A stretch of 64,000 nucleotides of DNA, taken from assembly GCF_020740795.1 (NCBI RefSeq), contig NC_067305.1:3038001-3102000 (forward strand), written 5' to 3'. Source of the stretch: Apus apus. Lineage: Eukaryota; Chordata; Aves; Apodiformes; Apodidae. Shown here one piece after another: positions 1 to 12,850 of the stretch. Position numbers and translations under genes: made by a program. The notes beneath the pieces are model-generated. The model did not search any database and was not told where the DNA came from. It saw only the letters and a list, made by a program, of their open reading frames with translations. The first letter of the stretch is position 1, and each line of letters opens with the position of its first letter.

Positions 1-203
1 CTGGGGTCTGGTTGGATTTAGAGAGGTGACAGTAAGGAATTTTTGTTGAGTTTCTTTACACCTTGAGTAACCAGCCCTTAAGCAGAGTTTGGGGAAGTTG
101 CTTCTGAGCAGTTTTTGTCTGCAGCTGTTACTCAGTTTAGAAATGACTGCTCTGAAAACATGAGTGGGGCTTGGGATTGGGCTGTTCCTCATTTCAGTAA
201 GGA

Positions 204-570
204 AATCATAGAGTCATTGAATCATGGAATGGTTTGAGTTGGATGGGACCTTCAAGATCATCCAGTCCCAACCCCCTGCATGGGCAGGGACACCTCCCAC
301 CAGCCCAGGCTGCTCCAAGCCCCATCCAACCTGCCCTTCAACACTGCCAGGGATGGGGCAGCCACAGCTTCCCTGGGCAACCTGGGCCAGGCTCTCACCA
401 CCCTCACACTCCAGAATTCCCTCCTCATGTCTCACCTCAATCTCCCTCTGCCAGTTTTCATCCATCCCCCCTTGTCCTCTCCCTCCCTGCCCTTGTCCCA
501 AGTCCCTCCCCAGCTTTCCTGGAGCCCCTTCAGGCCCTGGAAGGTGCTCTAAGGTCTCCCCAGAGACTTC
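204..570 (-). mobile_element. CR1 3' fragment, family A
   Basis: Reads as the reverse complement of a CR1 LINE tail: tail repeats ATCATAGAGTCAT, then the GGTTTGAGTTGG segment and CATGGGCAGGGACACC. The copy is 5'-truncated near 570 and carries no intact ORF. Confidence 0.93.
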
Positions 571-1177
571 TCTTGTGTGTTCATCTGTGTTCATGTGTGG
601 GTGGCGACTGCATGTCAGAATTTCCAAGACTGTTACAGCTTTTCCTTCTTTTCCAACCAATTTAGTCACATGTGAGTTCTTCCTCCTGAAAGATCCGGAC
701 TCTGCTTGAAATAAAGGCCTCCAGATAGAAGCTGAATAAAAGCTTCTCTCACTGGAGGAGATTATTCAAGGGCTGGACCAAAAGCAGAACAACGTAAGAA
801 CAAGCCCAGAGAGGGGATGCAACGTTGGTTTATATGTTGGACAGATTTTCCACCCTGCATGTGTGTTGAGGGGAGTGCTGGTGACAGTGGAAAAAGTGTC
901 TGAAGTATGAGCCAAGAGTTTCCTTCCTCAGCCTTGTCCTAAGGTGTACAAATATATAATGATCTTCGTTTTGCTCATACATATTTCTGAAGGTGTGTCT
1001 CATCCAAGCCTCTTGGGAGCACCATTTCCTCATCTTGGAGGACTGGCTGGAGCCGTTGCCCTGCAGCCTCCCACCCTGCAGCTGGGCTTTGAGGAGGGAG
1101 GTTGTTCCCTGGCTGGAAACAGGCTGTTAGGTGGTGAAGTGACCCATGAAACATGATGAAGATGAGCTGGAACCTAG
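571..1177. other. Unique sequence, no gene seen
   Basis: No recognised repeat, splice-flanked exon or RNA gene. Ordinary mixed composition. Confidence 0.6.
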
Positions 1178-1465
1178 CTCATAGAATCATAGAGTGGTTT
1201 GGGTTGGAAGGGACCTTCAAGATCATCTGGATCCAACCCCCTGCATGGGCAGGGACACCTCCCACCAGCCCAGGCTGCTCCAAGCCCCATCCAACCTGCC
1301 CTTCAACACTGCCAGGGATGGGGCAGCCACAGCTTCCCTGGGCAACCTGGGCCAGGCTCTCACCACCCTCACACTCCAGAATTCCCTCCTCCTGTCTCAC
1401 CTCAATCTCCCTCTTCCAGTTTTCATCCATCCCCCCTTGTCCTCTCCCTCTATGCCCCATTCTCC
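1178..1465 (-). mobile_element. CR1 3' fragment, family A
   Basis: Near-identical to the copy at 204-570 but ends earlier, in the CTTGTCCTCTCCCTC region. Confidence 0.93.
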
Positions 1466-2674
1466 AGCTCATGCCACTTGAGAAGTTTTCCCCGTGGAGA
1501 GAGTAGAAGTGGAACTGGACAGAGTGTTTCAGAGATTCCAGGGTAGTGAAGACCCAAGCAGTGCTCCTGGCTGGTTACCACATACACAGGGATCCATTCT
1601 TGATTCTGGCTAAACCCTCTTCACCAAGAACTGAAACACTGGGGTGTTATCAACACAGTCACAAATCCCCAACTTGAGCTACTCTGAAGAAAATGAACTT
1701 GATCCCATCAAACCCAGTATAAGCAGCCAGTGCAAAGATGACCTTGAGCTGAGCAGGAAGCAAGGCAACACTCCAGCACAGTGATGTGTTGCTCATCACC
1801 TCCTCAAGATCTGGCAGCTCCTTTGTCACTAGTGGCCAATTCCTGGTTTCTGGCAGCCCTGGCCACGTGGCTAGTAGCTACTTCCAGGCTGATCTTCATA
1901 GGGATATTCCTGGTGACTGGGAATGACTTACCCAGTTTTCCTGGACTCCAGCTTCTCCCATTCCTCAGCTGTCCTGACTGCCCTGGGGGGTTGTGTTTTT
2001 TCTGGGCTTCTCAGCCTCCGTGGCTCAGCCTGAGTGGGATTCCAGCCCTTCCTTCTGGGAATACTGAGTCTGTCAGCACCATCGTTGGAAAAGACCATTT
2101 CCACCAGAATGAAGAGTCCACAAGCTGGCATCAGCTTGGAGCAGAAATGGAGCCTCCGTGGGCTGTGAAAAACTTCTCCCTCCCTCTGCAAACAGCAGAT
2201 TCAGGCTCCCTTGCTGTTGAGTTCTGTCTGAGCACAGAGGCTAAAATACCATCAGAATGCTTTGCTTTATTTCCAGCTTGCCAGAAACCAGAGATTCCTG
2301 GGAGCTTTCCAAGCCAGTCACTAAACCCAACTGGATTTTGGTTGCTCTGTCACATACGAACCTGAAAGTCTCAAGCTCCTCTGCTCCCTCCAGCAGTGGG
2401 ACTGTCCCAGCTCCCTCACCTGCCACCACACTGACCCAATTGCTCTGGGTTCCCTCTTCTCATTTCTTTCAAGCCCATCCCACAGTAGCTGGATGTTGCT
2501 CTGGTTTCTCTCCAAGGCTTTGAACCTTATCAGGCTGTGATAGAGTGGAGAGATAAAGTGGAGAGACTTGACTCCCAGTGCATTTTGGCTCTTTTAAGCT
2601 TTTACTTGGTGAATGAAGGCAATTCACCTGTTTTGCTGGGGTGGTTTCCATGGGCTCTTATTCCCCCAGGTTCT
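1466..2674. other. Unique sequence, no gene seen
   Basis: About 1.2 kb. An open stretch at 1781-2365 has no recognisable domain, no splice context that convinces and no family resemblance; I treat it as chance. Confidence 0.6.
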
Positions 2675-2935
2675 TCAGAACAAGGGGCAATGGGCACAAA
2701 CTGGAGCACAGGAGGTTTCACCTGAATGTGAGCAAATACTTCTTGACTCTGAGGGTGACAGAGCCCTGGGACAGGCTGCCCAGGGAGGCTGTGGAGTCTC
2801 CATCCCTGGAGACATTCCCAACCCACCTGGATGTGTTCCTGTGGGATCTGCTCTAGGGGATCCTGCTCTGGCAGGGGGTTGGACTGGGTGATCTCCAGAG
2901 ACCCTTCCAGCCCCCCCACTTTGGGATTCTGTGAT
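2675..2935 (+). mobile_element. CR1 3' fragment, family B
   Basis: Sense-strand CR1 with ACAAGGGGCAATGGGCACAA, GGATCTGCTCTAGGGGATCC and an eroded tail ending TTCTGTGATTC. A different subfamily from the dominant one. Confidence 0.9.
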
Positions 2936-3175
2936 TCAAATCCTCCTTCACTTCGGTATGGGTGGCTACAGGTGTCACATTTCCTACTACATTCTGCTCC
3001 TGCCCAGGGCTGTGGTTGTCACTGGCTGGTAAATGTTCTTGCCTCATAGGCAGGGTCAGCTGAGGTGCCTCGAGTTGACACTGGAAATTTCCCATCAGGA
3101 GACTTCAGGAACAAAAAGGAGACAGTGCAGTGGCTGAGCAGAAACTGCCTGACAGGGCCTGCTGAAAAGTTGAAA

Positions 3176-3795
3176 GAATAGAATCCTAGAATGGTTTGGG
3201 TTGGAAGGGATCTTCAAGATCATCCAGTCCCACCCCCCTGCATGGGCAGGGACACCTCCCACCAGCCCAGGCTGCTCCAAGCCCCATCCAACCTGCCCTT
3301 CAACACTGCCAGGGATGGGGCAGCCACAGCTTCCCTGGGCAACCTGGGCCAGGCTCTCACCACCCTCACACTCCAGAATTCCCTCCTCATGTCTCACCTC
3401 AATCTCCCTCTGCCAGTTTTCATCCATCCCCCCTTGTCCTCTCCCTCCCTGCCCTTGTCCCAGGCACCTCCCCAGCTTTCCTGGAGCCCCTTCAGGCCCT
3501 GGAAGCTGCTCTAAGGTCTCCCTGGAGCCTTCTCTTCTCCAGGATGAACACCCCAACTCTCCCAGCCTGGCTCCAGAGCAGAGCTGCTCCAGCCCTTGGA
3601 TCATCTCCGTGGCCTCCTCTGGACTCTAACCAGGAGCTCCATGTCCTTCCTGTGTTGGGGCCTCCAGAGCTGGACACAAGCTCCAGGTGGGGTCTCGGAA
3701 GAGCCAAGTAAAGGGAGACAATCCCCTCTGTTGGTCACTCTGATGGTGACATAACCCAGGACACAGTTGGTTTCTGGGCTGCAGCAGCACATCAA
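3176..3795 (-). mobile_element. CR1 3' fragment, family A, long copy
   Basis: About 620 bp, one of the longest family A copies. It runs from the tail (AGAATCCTAGAATGG) through the TCCAGAGCAGAGCTGCTCC region to the ORF2-proximal GGTTTCTGGGCTGC segment. No intact frame. Confidence 0.93.
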
Positions 3796-4000
3796 GTATT
3801 TTTCCACCAGGTTGTAGCACTTTGAATAGATGCACCAAGTCCTTCTGCACCCCAAACTGGTACAGAAGGAATTTCCTACCTGCCCATTTTCTACCACTGG
3901 AGCAGTGTCCACAATGTTGACAGAGCAACCAAAAAGCAGAACACACCTTGATGTGCCAGACTATCCTTTCTATTTGTCCTGCTTCCCAAATTCCCAGTGT

Positions 4001-4150
4001 AGAATCACAGAATGAGGGAAGCTGTGGGGTTGGAAGGGACCTTGAAAGGTCATCTAGTCCAGCCCCCTGCAGTGCACAGGGACCTTTCTGACCAGATCAA
4101 GTTGCTCAGAGCCTCGTCAAGCCTGACCAGGAATGCCTTTAGGGATGGGG
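4001..4150 (-). mobile_element. CR1 3' fragment, family D
   Basis: Tail AGAATCACAGAATG, then GTCCAGCCCCCTGCAGTGCA. Cut off at about 4150 by a short simple stretch (ATAAAGAAGTGGGG, ATAAAGAAGTG). Confidence 0.85.
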
Positions 4151-4204
4151 CAATTGATAAAGAAGTGGGGCAAAATATAAAGAAGTGTTTTCCAATGTGT
4201 GGAT

Positions 4205-4368
4205 TGTCCAACCCCCCTGCCAGAGCAGGATCCCCTAGAGCAGATCCCACAGGAACACATCCAGGTTGGGAATGTCTCCAGGGATGGAGACTCCACAGCC
4301 TCCCTGGGCAGCCTGTCCCAGGGTTCTGTCACCCTCAGAGTCAAGAAGGATTTTCTCATATTTAGGTC
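4205..4368 (-). mobile_element. CR1 fragment, family B
   Basis: Reverse-strand family B body lacking its tail. It forms the inner part of the left arm of the inverted duplication at 4206-4612. Confidence 0.88.
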
Positions 4369-4612
4369 TCCTGGCAGCCTTTGGTCTGCAGGGAAGAGGC
4401 TTTTCTGCTCAGCTGAGACAAAAGAAGGTGGACACGTGGAGCAGGAAGGTCCATAGAGCTCATCAATCCCTGTGAGCACCTGAAACAGGTTTTGATCCAA
4501 CCTGAGGGTGAATGGGGGAAAGTAAAGGGGAAATGATGAACTTTTCTCCCTACACAAACACATGTCACTTCTTTAACAGCTTTTGTAGCCACAGGGATGA
4601 ATCACAGAACCA
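4206..4612. repeat. Left arm of a 407-bp inverted duplication
   Basis: Reverse complement of 6164-6570, with about six mismatches by eye. It combines a family B CR1 piece with about 240 bp of non-CR1 sequence, so the similarity is not explained by CR1 alone. Confidence 0.9.
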
Positions 4613-5967
4613 TTGTGTGAGTTTGTGCAGTGCAACTGCAAGGCAGCAGAACCTGTGGCTGCAGCTCCTGGACCACAACAACCTGTTCCTCAAGGACTTG
4701 CTGGGCATCCCCATCCTGGTTTGCCATGGCTCAGCAGCCCCTTGGCAAAAAAAAAAAAAAGGGATGATGAACAAAATCAGGATTTCTGTGTTTTGTCCTC
4801 AGCACTGAGGGAGAAATGCTTAGACTAACCCCAGCAGATCCTAAAGGAGAGGAGTGGGGAAGTGGCCAAGAGCTTGGAAGCAGTTCTGGGCTGGAGTGGA
4901 GCACAGCCCTGAGCTCAGCTCCATGGCAGCTCTCCACATGGAACGTGAGGGCTCTGGAGAACTGCACCTCTGCAATCCTCAGTTCCAGGAATGTTCTAGG
5001 AAGTGGGCAGAATCCTCCTGATTTTTGGTGCAAGCTGGAGAAGGCTGATTTCCCCTGTGGTCCCTCAGGATGCCAGTGTGGCCCAGCAGCAGCCCACCAC
5101 GTCTGGAGGGTTTGTAGGGCTTGGAAAGCCACTGCCCCCCAGTTAACCTGCCTGCTTCCCCCTCTTTATCCCTTTCCCTCTCATCCAACCAAACCTCTTT
5201 CCCCACAGCTGGCAGAAAACAGACTTTTCTAGTTCATCCCAAAATAAACAGAGTCTTGTCCAACATGGGAGGGAAGAGAGAAGGGGGGAGCACGGGGCTG
5301 GGTTGTGAAAGGAGCACTGGAGGAGATGGGGGCATATCCCAGTTTATCCAGGCCTGGAGGTGATGCACAGGGAAGTACCAAAGGAGTCAGCAGAGCTGGG
5401 ATGGACCCTGAATCCTTTTCTAGCTCCCACAACCTTAGGATTGTTTATTGAGGGATTTCTCTCCCTCTTTTCACTTGGGCAGAGACCATCAGTGCTGAGT
5501 GTCTGGGGGCTGCTTTGTTTTACTGATGGGGAAAACAGAAGTGATTGCAAGAGGATCGTTTCCCCTGCTTGTGAACAAGGAAATGTAACAGGAGGAAAAC
5601 AGGAAACAAAGAGGCTGGTGGGGGTGAAGGGGCTTGCAGAGGATCCATGCTGAGGAATGGCAGAGTGCAGGGTTCTCCAGGAATATTCTGGGCACGCTGT
5701 GTCAGTCCAGGTTTCATCCACCCACTGGGAAAGATTAAAATCATGCTGTTACATTGACTTTTTTTGCCTAATTTGCTTCCTTCCCCCAAGAAATATATAT
5801 ATATATACATGATTTGGAGAGTGGAATCAGCTTTTGCTATAAAGAATTAACCCACTTCCCTCCACAACCCCCTGGCAGGGCTGTTTCAGGCAGACCTGAG
5901 GCAGTGGGGTTAGATGTAGTTTGAATTTGACTCCCCTGCTCTTCCACTTCACCGAGCAGCTGGAATC
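4613..5967. other. Spacer of the inverted duplication, mostly unique
   Basis: No gene recognised. Contains a short A run (4746-4760) and a small TA run (about 5796-5810). Confidence 0.6.
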
Positions 5968-6175
5968 TCAGGCACATGAACAGGCTGCCCAGGGAGGTGG
6001 TTGAGTCTCCATCCCTGGAGGTGTTGAGGAGACGTGTAGATGTGGTGCTGGGGGGACGTGGGTTGAGCACTGAACTTGGTAGAGTTGGGTTAATGGTTGG
6101 TAGAGTTGGGTTATAATTGGACTCGGTGATCTTAAAGGGTTTTTTCCAACCAGAAGGGTTCTGTGGTTCTGTGAT
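5968..6175 (+). mobile_element. CR1 3' fragment, family C-like
   Basis: GGCTGCCCAGGGAGGTGGT followed by GGAGGTGTTGAGGAGACG and a tail GGTTCTGTGGTTCTGTGATTC. Contains a small internal duplication of the TTGGTAGAGTTGGGTT segment. Confidence 0.82.
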
Positions 6176-6570
6176 TCATCCCTGTGGCTACAAAAGCTGT
6201 TAAAGAAGTGACATGTGTTTGTGTAGGGAGAAAAGTTCATCATTTCCCCTTTACTTTCCCCCATCCACCCTCAGGTTGGATCAAAAGCTGTTTCAGGTGC
6301 TCACAGGGATTGATGAGCTCTATGGACCTTCCTGCTCCACGTGTCCACCTTCTTTTGTCTCAGCTGAGCAGAAAAGCCTCTTCCCTGCAGACCAAAGGCT
6401 TCCAGGAGACCTAAATATGAGAAAATCCTTCTTGACTCTGAGGGTGACAGAGCCCTGGGACAGGCTGCCCAGGGAGGCTGTGGAGTCTCCATCCCTGGAG
6501 ACATTCCCAACCTGGATGTGTTCCTGTGGGATCTGCTCTAGGGCATCCTGCTCTGGCAAGGGGGTTGGAC
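6164..6570. repeat. Right arm of the 407-bp inverted duplication
   Basis: Pairs with 4206-4612 in inverted orientation; the spacer is 1,551 bp. Confidence 0.9.
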
Positions 6571-6622
6571 TGGATGATCTCCAGAGGTCCCTTCCAACCC
6601 TGATGACTCTGTGACTCTGAAA
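6400..6622 (+). mobile_element. CR1 3' fragment, family B
   Basis: GACAGAGCCCTGGGACAGG to the tail GATGACTCTGTGACTCTG. Lies mostly inside the right arm of the inverted duplication. Confidence 0.9.
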
Positions 6623-6939
6623 TTGTGCATGAGCACAAAGCAAGCATGAAGGATTTTAAAGAATCCAAGTGGAGAGGCTGAAGTTATTTAAGAGGGAAGA
6701 TTAGATAAAATATTTCAGAGCATCTGGGCCTTCTTGGCCACTCCATCGTTGCCCATCTCCAGCTGTCAGAGCCTGAGCAATCCCAGAAGGAGTTAATAGA
6801 GACCTGGGCAGGAGCCAAGAGCTCTTGCTGGGAGCTTATCTTCCCCACCCCAGTATCTGATGTCTGCAGCTATGGACATGGGATTGTCCTCATAAACCAC
6901 CAGCAGAACAGCAAAACAAGCACTGCTGCTCACAGAGAC
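6623..6939. other. Unique sequence, no gene seen
   Basis: Nothing recognised between the CR1 tail and the purine tract. Confidence 0.6.
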
Positions 6940-7671
<732 letters not shown>

Positions 7672-8037
7672 CAAGTAGTGGAAATGTAAGGATATTTAGG
7701 AAAATGGAGCCATGTGTTTCACATAGTCCTGTCTCCATAAGCTCGTGCACATCTCATTGATGTTTATGTTCTCGGGTGTGTGAGGGGTTTTTTTCCATGG
7801 CTGTTAGTGATTAGCCAGAGGGAGCCTGAATGAACTCATGTCTCCTGTGAGCAGGACCAGGAAGCCCTGCACACGCTGGGTGATATGCAGCTGCAGGAGA
7901 GACACAGACTTCCTGCAGAAAGTTCCCTTGCTTGGGTCCCTGCTGGAACAGCAGAGGAAACACAGGAGAGTGGACTGAAAGGAAAGGGGGAGAGAGAAAG
8001 GGGGAAAGAAAAGTCCAGGATGAAAAAAAAGAAGAGA
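7672..8037. other. Unique sequence with a purine-rich patch
   Basis: No gene seen. A second, short purine-rich patch lies at about 7974-8034. Confidence 0.6.
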
Positions 8038-8212
8038 AACAGGTTGCCCAGGGAAGCTGTGGCTGCCCCATCCCTGGCAGTGTTGAAGGGCAGGTTGGAT
8101 GGGGCTTGGAGCAGCCTGGGCTGGTGGGAGGTGTCCCTGCCCATGCAGGGGGTTGGATCTAGATGATCTTGAAGGTCCCTTCCAACCCAAACCTTTCAAT
8201 GATTCTGATTCA
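8038..8212 (+). mobile_element. CR1 3' fragment, family A
   Basis: Starts at CAGGTTGCCCAGGGAAGC and ends in the tail AATGATTCTGATTCA. The same truncation point recurs at 37756 and 14782. Confidence 0.93.
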
Positions 8213-9130
8213 GGTATTTTTAGCTGAAATTGTCAGTGCCCTGGTTGTCATTTGTACGTGGCTGAACAGCCTGGAGAGGACCAGGAAGTTGTCCCACACA
8301 GAAAAGCAGATGTGGTGACATTTGCCTGCTGATACAGCTTCACAGAGCCAGAGGCCAGGAAGGACATGAGATCATCCAGAGTGACCTCATGTATAGCAGA
8401 GATTACTGAGTTTCACCCTTCTATCCTGGTCTGACTCTAATCACCCCACTTGCCAACTGATTTCCTCCTGCAGGACATCCAGGCTTGCTCCAGAGGCACC
8501 AGGGACTGGGGGATCCACAGCTTCCCTGTGGCAGAGGCAAATCTCTGATACTATTAAAAACCCTTCCCTTATTTCTAATTTGCAATCATCTGCCTTTGGA
8601 TCCAGTTGGTTTGTTGTGTTGGGGGGTTTTTTTTCTTCCCCCAATGGTAAAGAACTCTTTTTTATCCCACATTCTCTCCTTCCCCCAGTGACATCCATGC
8701 ATGGCAACCAGTTTATCCCTCAGACTTCCTTTTGTTTGGATAAACCCAGTGGATCAGCCTTCCCAGCTCTGTGCCCAGGGACTTTCTTCAGGCCTTTGAT
8801 CAGTTTTGCAGCTGTTTTACAGCCCCTGCTGCTCAGCTCCCTCCCTTTGATGGCCCTTTCCTTACCCTTGTTGAAAATTTCTCCAGTCTGGGGGCTGCAA
8901 ATGTTCCTAGCAGAACATTTCCAGTGGTTTTTGTGCCTCTGGAGGTGGACAGAGCCAGAAATAGGATTGCACGCTCAGGAGCCAGATCCATAAGTGTCTT
9001 AAATGACTCTTGACCTGTTGAGGACATGCCCTGCTGGTGTCATTTGTGCAGTATCTGCTCTGCCAGTGTCTTCCCTGTTAGATCCAACCTGTCCTTGAAC
9101 CCAACTGGTTTGTGAAACCATCCTACTCTC
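8213..9130. other. Unique sequence, no gene seen
   Basis: About 0.9 kb, no repeat or exon recognised. Confidence 0.6.
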
Positions 9131-9350
9131 AGAATCACAGAGGTGTTCTGCTTGGGAAAGATCTTTCAGGTCACCCAGTCCAACCATTAACCCAACTCCA
9201 CCCAGTCCAGTGCTGACCCGTGTCCCCCAGCACCACATCTCCAGGGCTTGGAAACACCTCCAGGGGTGGGGATTCCACCACCTCCCTGGGCAGCCTGGGC
9301 CAGGGTTTGAGAGCCCTTTCAGGGAAGAAGTTTCTCCTAATATCCACTCC
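9131..9350 (-). mobile_element. CR1 3' fragment, family C
   Basis: Tail AGAATCACAGAGG, then CACCCAGTCCAACCATTAAC and CACCACATCTCCAGGGC. Same subfamily as the interrupted copy at 55718-56150. Confidence 0.88.
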
Positions 9351-9493
9351 TCCACTGCACCAAACCACACTCGTGTCTGGTGCAGGAGGTGGCCACAGGT
9401 CTGGGCAGGTTTTGGCCCTATTGACTGACACCAGCTGAGCCACTGCCCTTGAACTTTAAACTGCTCCCACAGATAAACCAGCAACGTGTCCTT

Positions 9494-10120
9494 GCAGCCC
9501 AGAAACCAACTGTGGCCTGGGCTGTGTCACCAGCAGAGTGACCAGCAGGGCTAGGAAGGGGATTGTCCCCCTTTGCTTCACTCTCCTGAAACCTCATCTG
9601 GAGCTCGTGTCCAGTTCTGGAGCCCCCAACACAAGGAGGAAATGGAGCTTCTGGAGGGAGTCCAGAGGAGGCCACGAAGATGATCCAAGGGCTGGAGCAG
9701 CTCTGCTCTGGAGCCAGGCTGGGAGAGCTGGGGTGTTCAGCCTGGAGAAGAGAAGGCTCCAGGGAGACCTTAGAGCACCTTCCAGTGCCTGAAGGGGCTC
9801 CAGGAAAGCTGGGGAGGGACTTGGGACAAGGGCAGGGAGGGAGAGGACAAGGGGGGATGGATGAAAACTGGCAGAGGGAGATTGAGGTGAGACATGAGGA
9901 GGGAATTCTGGAGTGTGAGGGTGGTGAGAGCCTGGCCCAGGTTGCCCAGGGAAGCTGTGGCTGCCCCATCCCTGGCAGTGTTGAAGGGCAGGTTGGATGG
10001 GGCTTGGAGCAGCCTGGGCTGGTGGGAGGTGTCCCTGCCCATGCAGGGGGGTTGGATCTAGATGCTCTTTAAGGTCCCTTCCCACCCAGACTGCTCTAGG
10101 ATTCTCTGATTCTTCTGATT
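9494..10120 (+). mobile_element. CR1 3' fragment, family A, long copy
   Basis: About 630 bp, from GCAGCCCAGAAACCAAC to the tail GATTCTCTGATTCTTCTGATT. Confidence 0.94.
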
Positions 10121-10854
10121 GACAGGGCAGGCAGCAGCACAGGTCACACTCTGAGCCTGTGTTACTCAGGAAGTCCCATTTGATTGTCATCTGGTTCCTT
10201 CAGCCTTTTATTTCCCCATCTCCAATGAAAGTCTTGAACAGGGACCAAACATGAGGTCTCCTGGGGAGGGGTGTCAGCACCCACCAGCACCTCCCCTGCC
10301 AGAGCTCCTGGCCCCTCCACCAGCCCTCCCAGGCCAACACCTCCAGCCTGCACCATGTCATACATCAACCTCCAGCTGCCTTTTCCAACACAATCAGCCA
10401 GGGAGGTGCTGGCACAGGGGGGGGGGAAATGTGCTTCTGCTGTTAGTTCCCAGCTGGCACTGAGGGAGCTGAGAAGAAAGAGGGTGGTTTTTGCACCTCC
10501 CAGGGAAGGCAAAGAAGCAAGAGCTAAAAACTCTTAGCTCCAATCTCTGGCTCTTAAAAGGAAACAGATTTTCTGCTGGCTCTTGGTTGATTCTCTCCTT
10601 ACACTGAATTGGAAAAGAGACCCTGCAGGCGACGGGCTGAAGACATTCAGGTGCTGTGGCCAAAAAATGACATCAGCTGGTGGACTAACTGGGAACAGAG
10701 GGTGATGGTGACTCGCACACGACCCTGACAAGCAGAGTCTGTTCGTGAGCCAAAAGAATGAGAAGGGAAATCTCTTCCCCCAGACCTTGAAATAGGAAGA
10801 GTATTTGCAAGAGGAGAAAGTAATGAGGCAGAAGAGAGGCAGAGTGGTCTTCTT
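10121..10854. other. Unique sequence, no gene seen
   Basis: About 0.7 kb; a G run lies at about 10420-10428. Confidence 0.6.
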
Positions 10855-11113
10855 GAGAGGACAAGGGGGGATGGATCGAAACTGGGAGAGGGAGATGGAG
10901 GTGAGACATGAGGAGGGAATTCTGGAGTGTGAGGGGGGTGAGAGCCTGGCCCAGGGTGCCCAGGGAAGCTGTGGCTGCCCCATCCCTGGCAGTGTTGAAG
11001 GGCAGGTTGGATGGGGCTTGGAGCAGCCTGGGCTGGTGGGAGGTGTCCCTGCCCATGCAGGGGGTTGGAACTGGATGATCTTCAAAGTCCCTTCCAACCC
11101 ATTCTATGATTCT
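10855..11113 (+). mobile_element. CR1 3' fragment, family A
   Basis: Starts at GAGAGGACAAGGGGGGATGG; tail ATTCTATGATTCTG. Confidence 0.94.
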
Positions 11114-11527
11114 GCCCAAGACACAAAGACTCTGCTCTGTGTCTTTCCTCTGAGGATGCTGAAGGCTGCACAGATCTGTGGATTTGAGGCAGGAATCCTG
11201 TGTCCTTGAGCTGCTGCTGCCTTGTTTGGAAACTGCCACTGGGATGGAGAGACTGGTGGACACAAATTTGTTCTCATCACTTTTGGTCTTTCTGTGGTTT
11301 TCAGTAATTCATTTCATATGTATCCTGAAGATTCTGGATTCTTCTTAGACAAGAGGGTTAGAGCAGTGACCAAACAGCCCCTTGGTCCTTGGTCTGTGAT
11401 AGTCCAAGCTGATAAACCACCAGGACCCAAGTCTGGAGCAAGGCAATGGTGAGTCTTCCAGCCAAGCCAGTTACTGTTCAGGGGATAAGAGAGGTCATGG
11501 TCCTAGTCAGATGTCACTGCCTTGTTC
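11114..11527. other. Unique sequence, no gene seen
   Basis: No repeat or exon recognised. Confidence 0.6.
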
Positions 11528-11720
11528 ACAGAATCATAAAATCATAGGATCATAGAATCCCAGAGTGGTGGGGTTGGAAGGGACCTCTGGAGATCACCCA
11601 GTCCATCCCCCTGCTAGAGCAGGATCCCCTAGAGCAGATCCCACAGGAACACCTCCAGGTTGGGAATGTCTCCAGGGATGGAGCCTCCACAGTCTCCCTG
11701 GGCAGCCTGTCCCAGGGCTT
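11528..11720 (-). mobile_element. CR1 3' fragment, family B
   Basis: Expanded tail of four ATCATA-type units, then GGATCCCCTAGAGCAGATCC. Confidence 0.9.
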
Positions 11721-12330
11721 GTTTGGGGAAAGGGAGAGAGTTTAAGGATCTGGACAAGTTCCATGAGGTTATAATTGTTTTCAGGGCAGGAGAACAGTCC
11801 CTGTTCCACTAATTGGAGCAGCTTCCCCTTCCTTTGGTGTGACACAGCTGGGAGTGGGGGCTTTGCAGGAGCATTTCAAGTGTTGCAGTTGATGGCAGGG
11901 AGGGTTCAGGGCTGGATTTGCTGCTTGGGCTGGTTTGTTGTCCATGGCACTGGGCTGCAGCTCTGGGATGGGAAGCCTGTTCCAGCACACGTTGTACTGT
12001 CCCAGCTCCAACGTGGCCTGTGTGGTCTGGCAGTGTTCACAGGACAGATGCCATTGTCTGCAGCACCTTCTGTGGAGGCAAATCTTGGGACAAGAAGTGA
12101 AGAACGAGGGGCCTGGGCAGTATGAAACCTGAGAGAGAAGTTTGCATTTCCTGACTGATTCTGCACAGGCAGAGAAACCCAAATCTTTGGACCTCCTTTG
12201 AAGAGAAGAAACCAACCACTGCACTGCAGATGACATGTCACTGGAGAAGAATTCCAGGGGATCCATCCAGGGAAATGCAGCCCCATGAAGCAATGGGAGA
12301 CACCTCAGTCCCCTGACTGGGATATCAGGA
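11721..12330. other. Unique sequence, no gene seen
   Basis: About 0.6 kb. Open stretches here have no recognisable domain. Confidence 0.55.
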
Positions 12331-12680
12331 GAATCACAGACTGGTTTGGATTGGAGGGACCTTGAAAGCTCATCTAGTCCAACCCCCTGCCTTGAGGAGG
12401 AACATCTTCAACCAGATCAGGTTGCTCAGAGCCCTGTCCAACCTGACCATCCAGGGATGAGGCATCTCCCACCTCTCTGGGCAACCTGGGCCAGTGTCTC
12501 ACCACCCTCAGTGGAAAAAATATCTTCCTTACACTCAGTCTGAATCTCCTTCTTTTGGTTTCAAGCCACCACCCCCTGTCCTGACACTACAGGCCCTGCT
12601 AAGGAGTCTGATCCCATCTTAGAAACACCCTTAAAGTACTGAGATGCCTCAGTGAGCTCTTCCTGGAGCCTTTTCTTAAA
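12331..12680 (-). mobile_element. CR1 3' fragment, diverged
   Basis: Older copy: GAATCACAGACTGG, AGTCCAACCCCCTGCCTTG, CACCACCCTCAGTGG. More diverged than family A. Confidence 0.85.
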
Positions 12681-12850
12681 GACTCACAGACTGGTTTGGG
12701 TTGGAATTTTTGGGAAGCCCAGTGGGCACCTCAGAACAAGGCTCCACCTGAATCACAACATCCCAGACTGGTTTGGGTGTGAAGGGACCTTCAAGATCAC
12801 CTAGATCCAACCCCCCTGCATGGGCAGGGACACCTCCCACCAGCCCAGCT
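12681..12850 (-). mobile_element. Two short CR1 tail fragments
   Basis: A stub of a tail at 12681-12706 (ACTCACAGACTGGTTTGG) and a family A tail at 12751-12850 truncated inside CACCAGCCCAG. Confidence 0.85.

Noticed and set aside
204..570. Open frames of 90-200 codons repeated across the window (peptides with HLPPAQAAPSPIQPALQHCQ and VAQGSCGCPIPGSVEGQVGW)
   Set aside because: They are translations of the CR1 3' non-coding region in several frames on both strands. They recur wherever a CR1 lies and have no start or splice context.
1781..2365. 194-codon open frame with a hydrophobic N-terminal part
   Set aside because: No recognisable family, no repeatable motif, and composition like the surrounding intergenic DNA.
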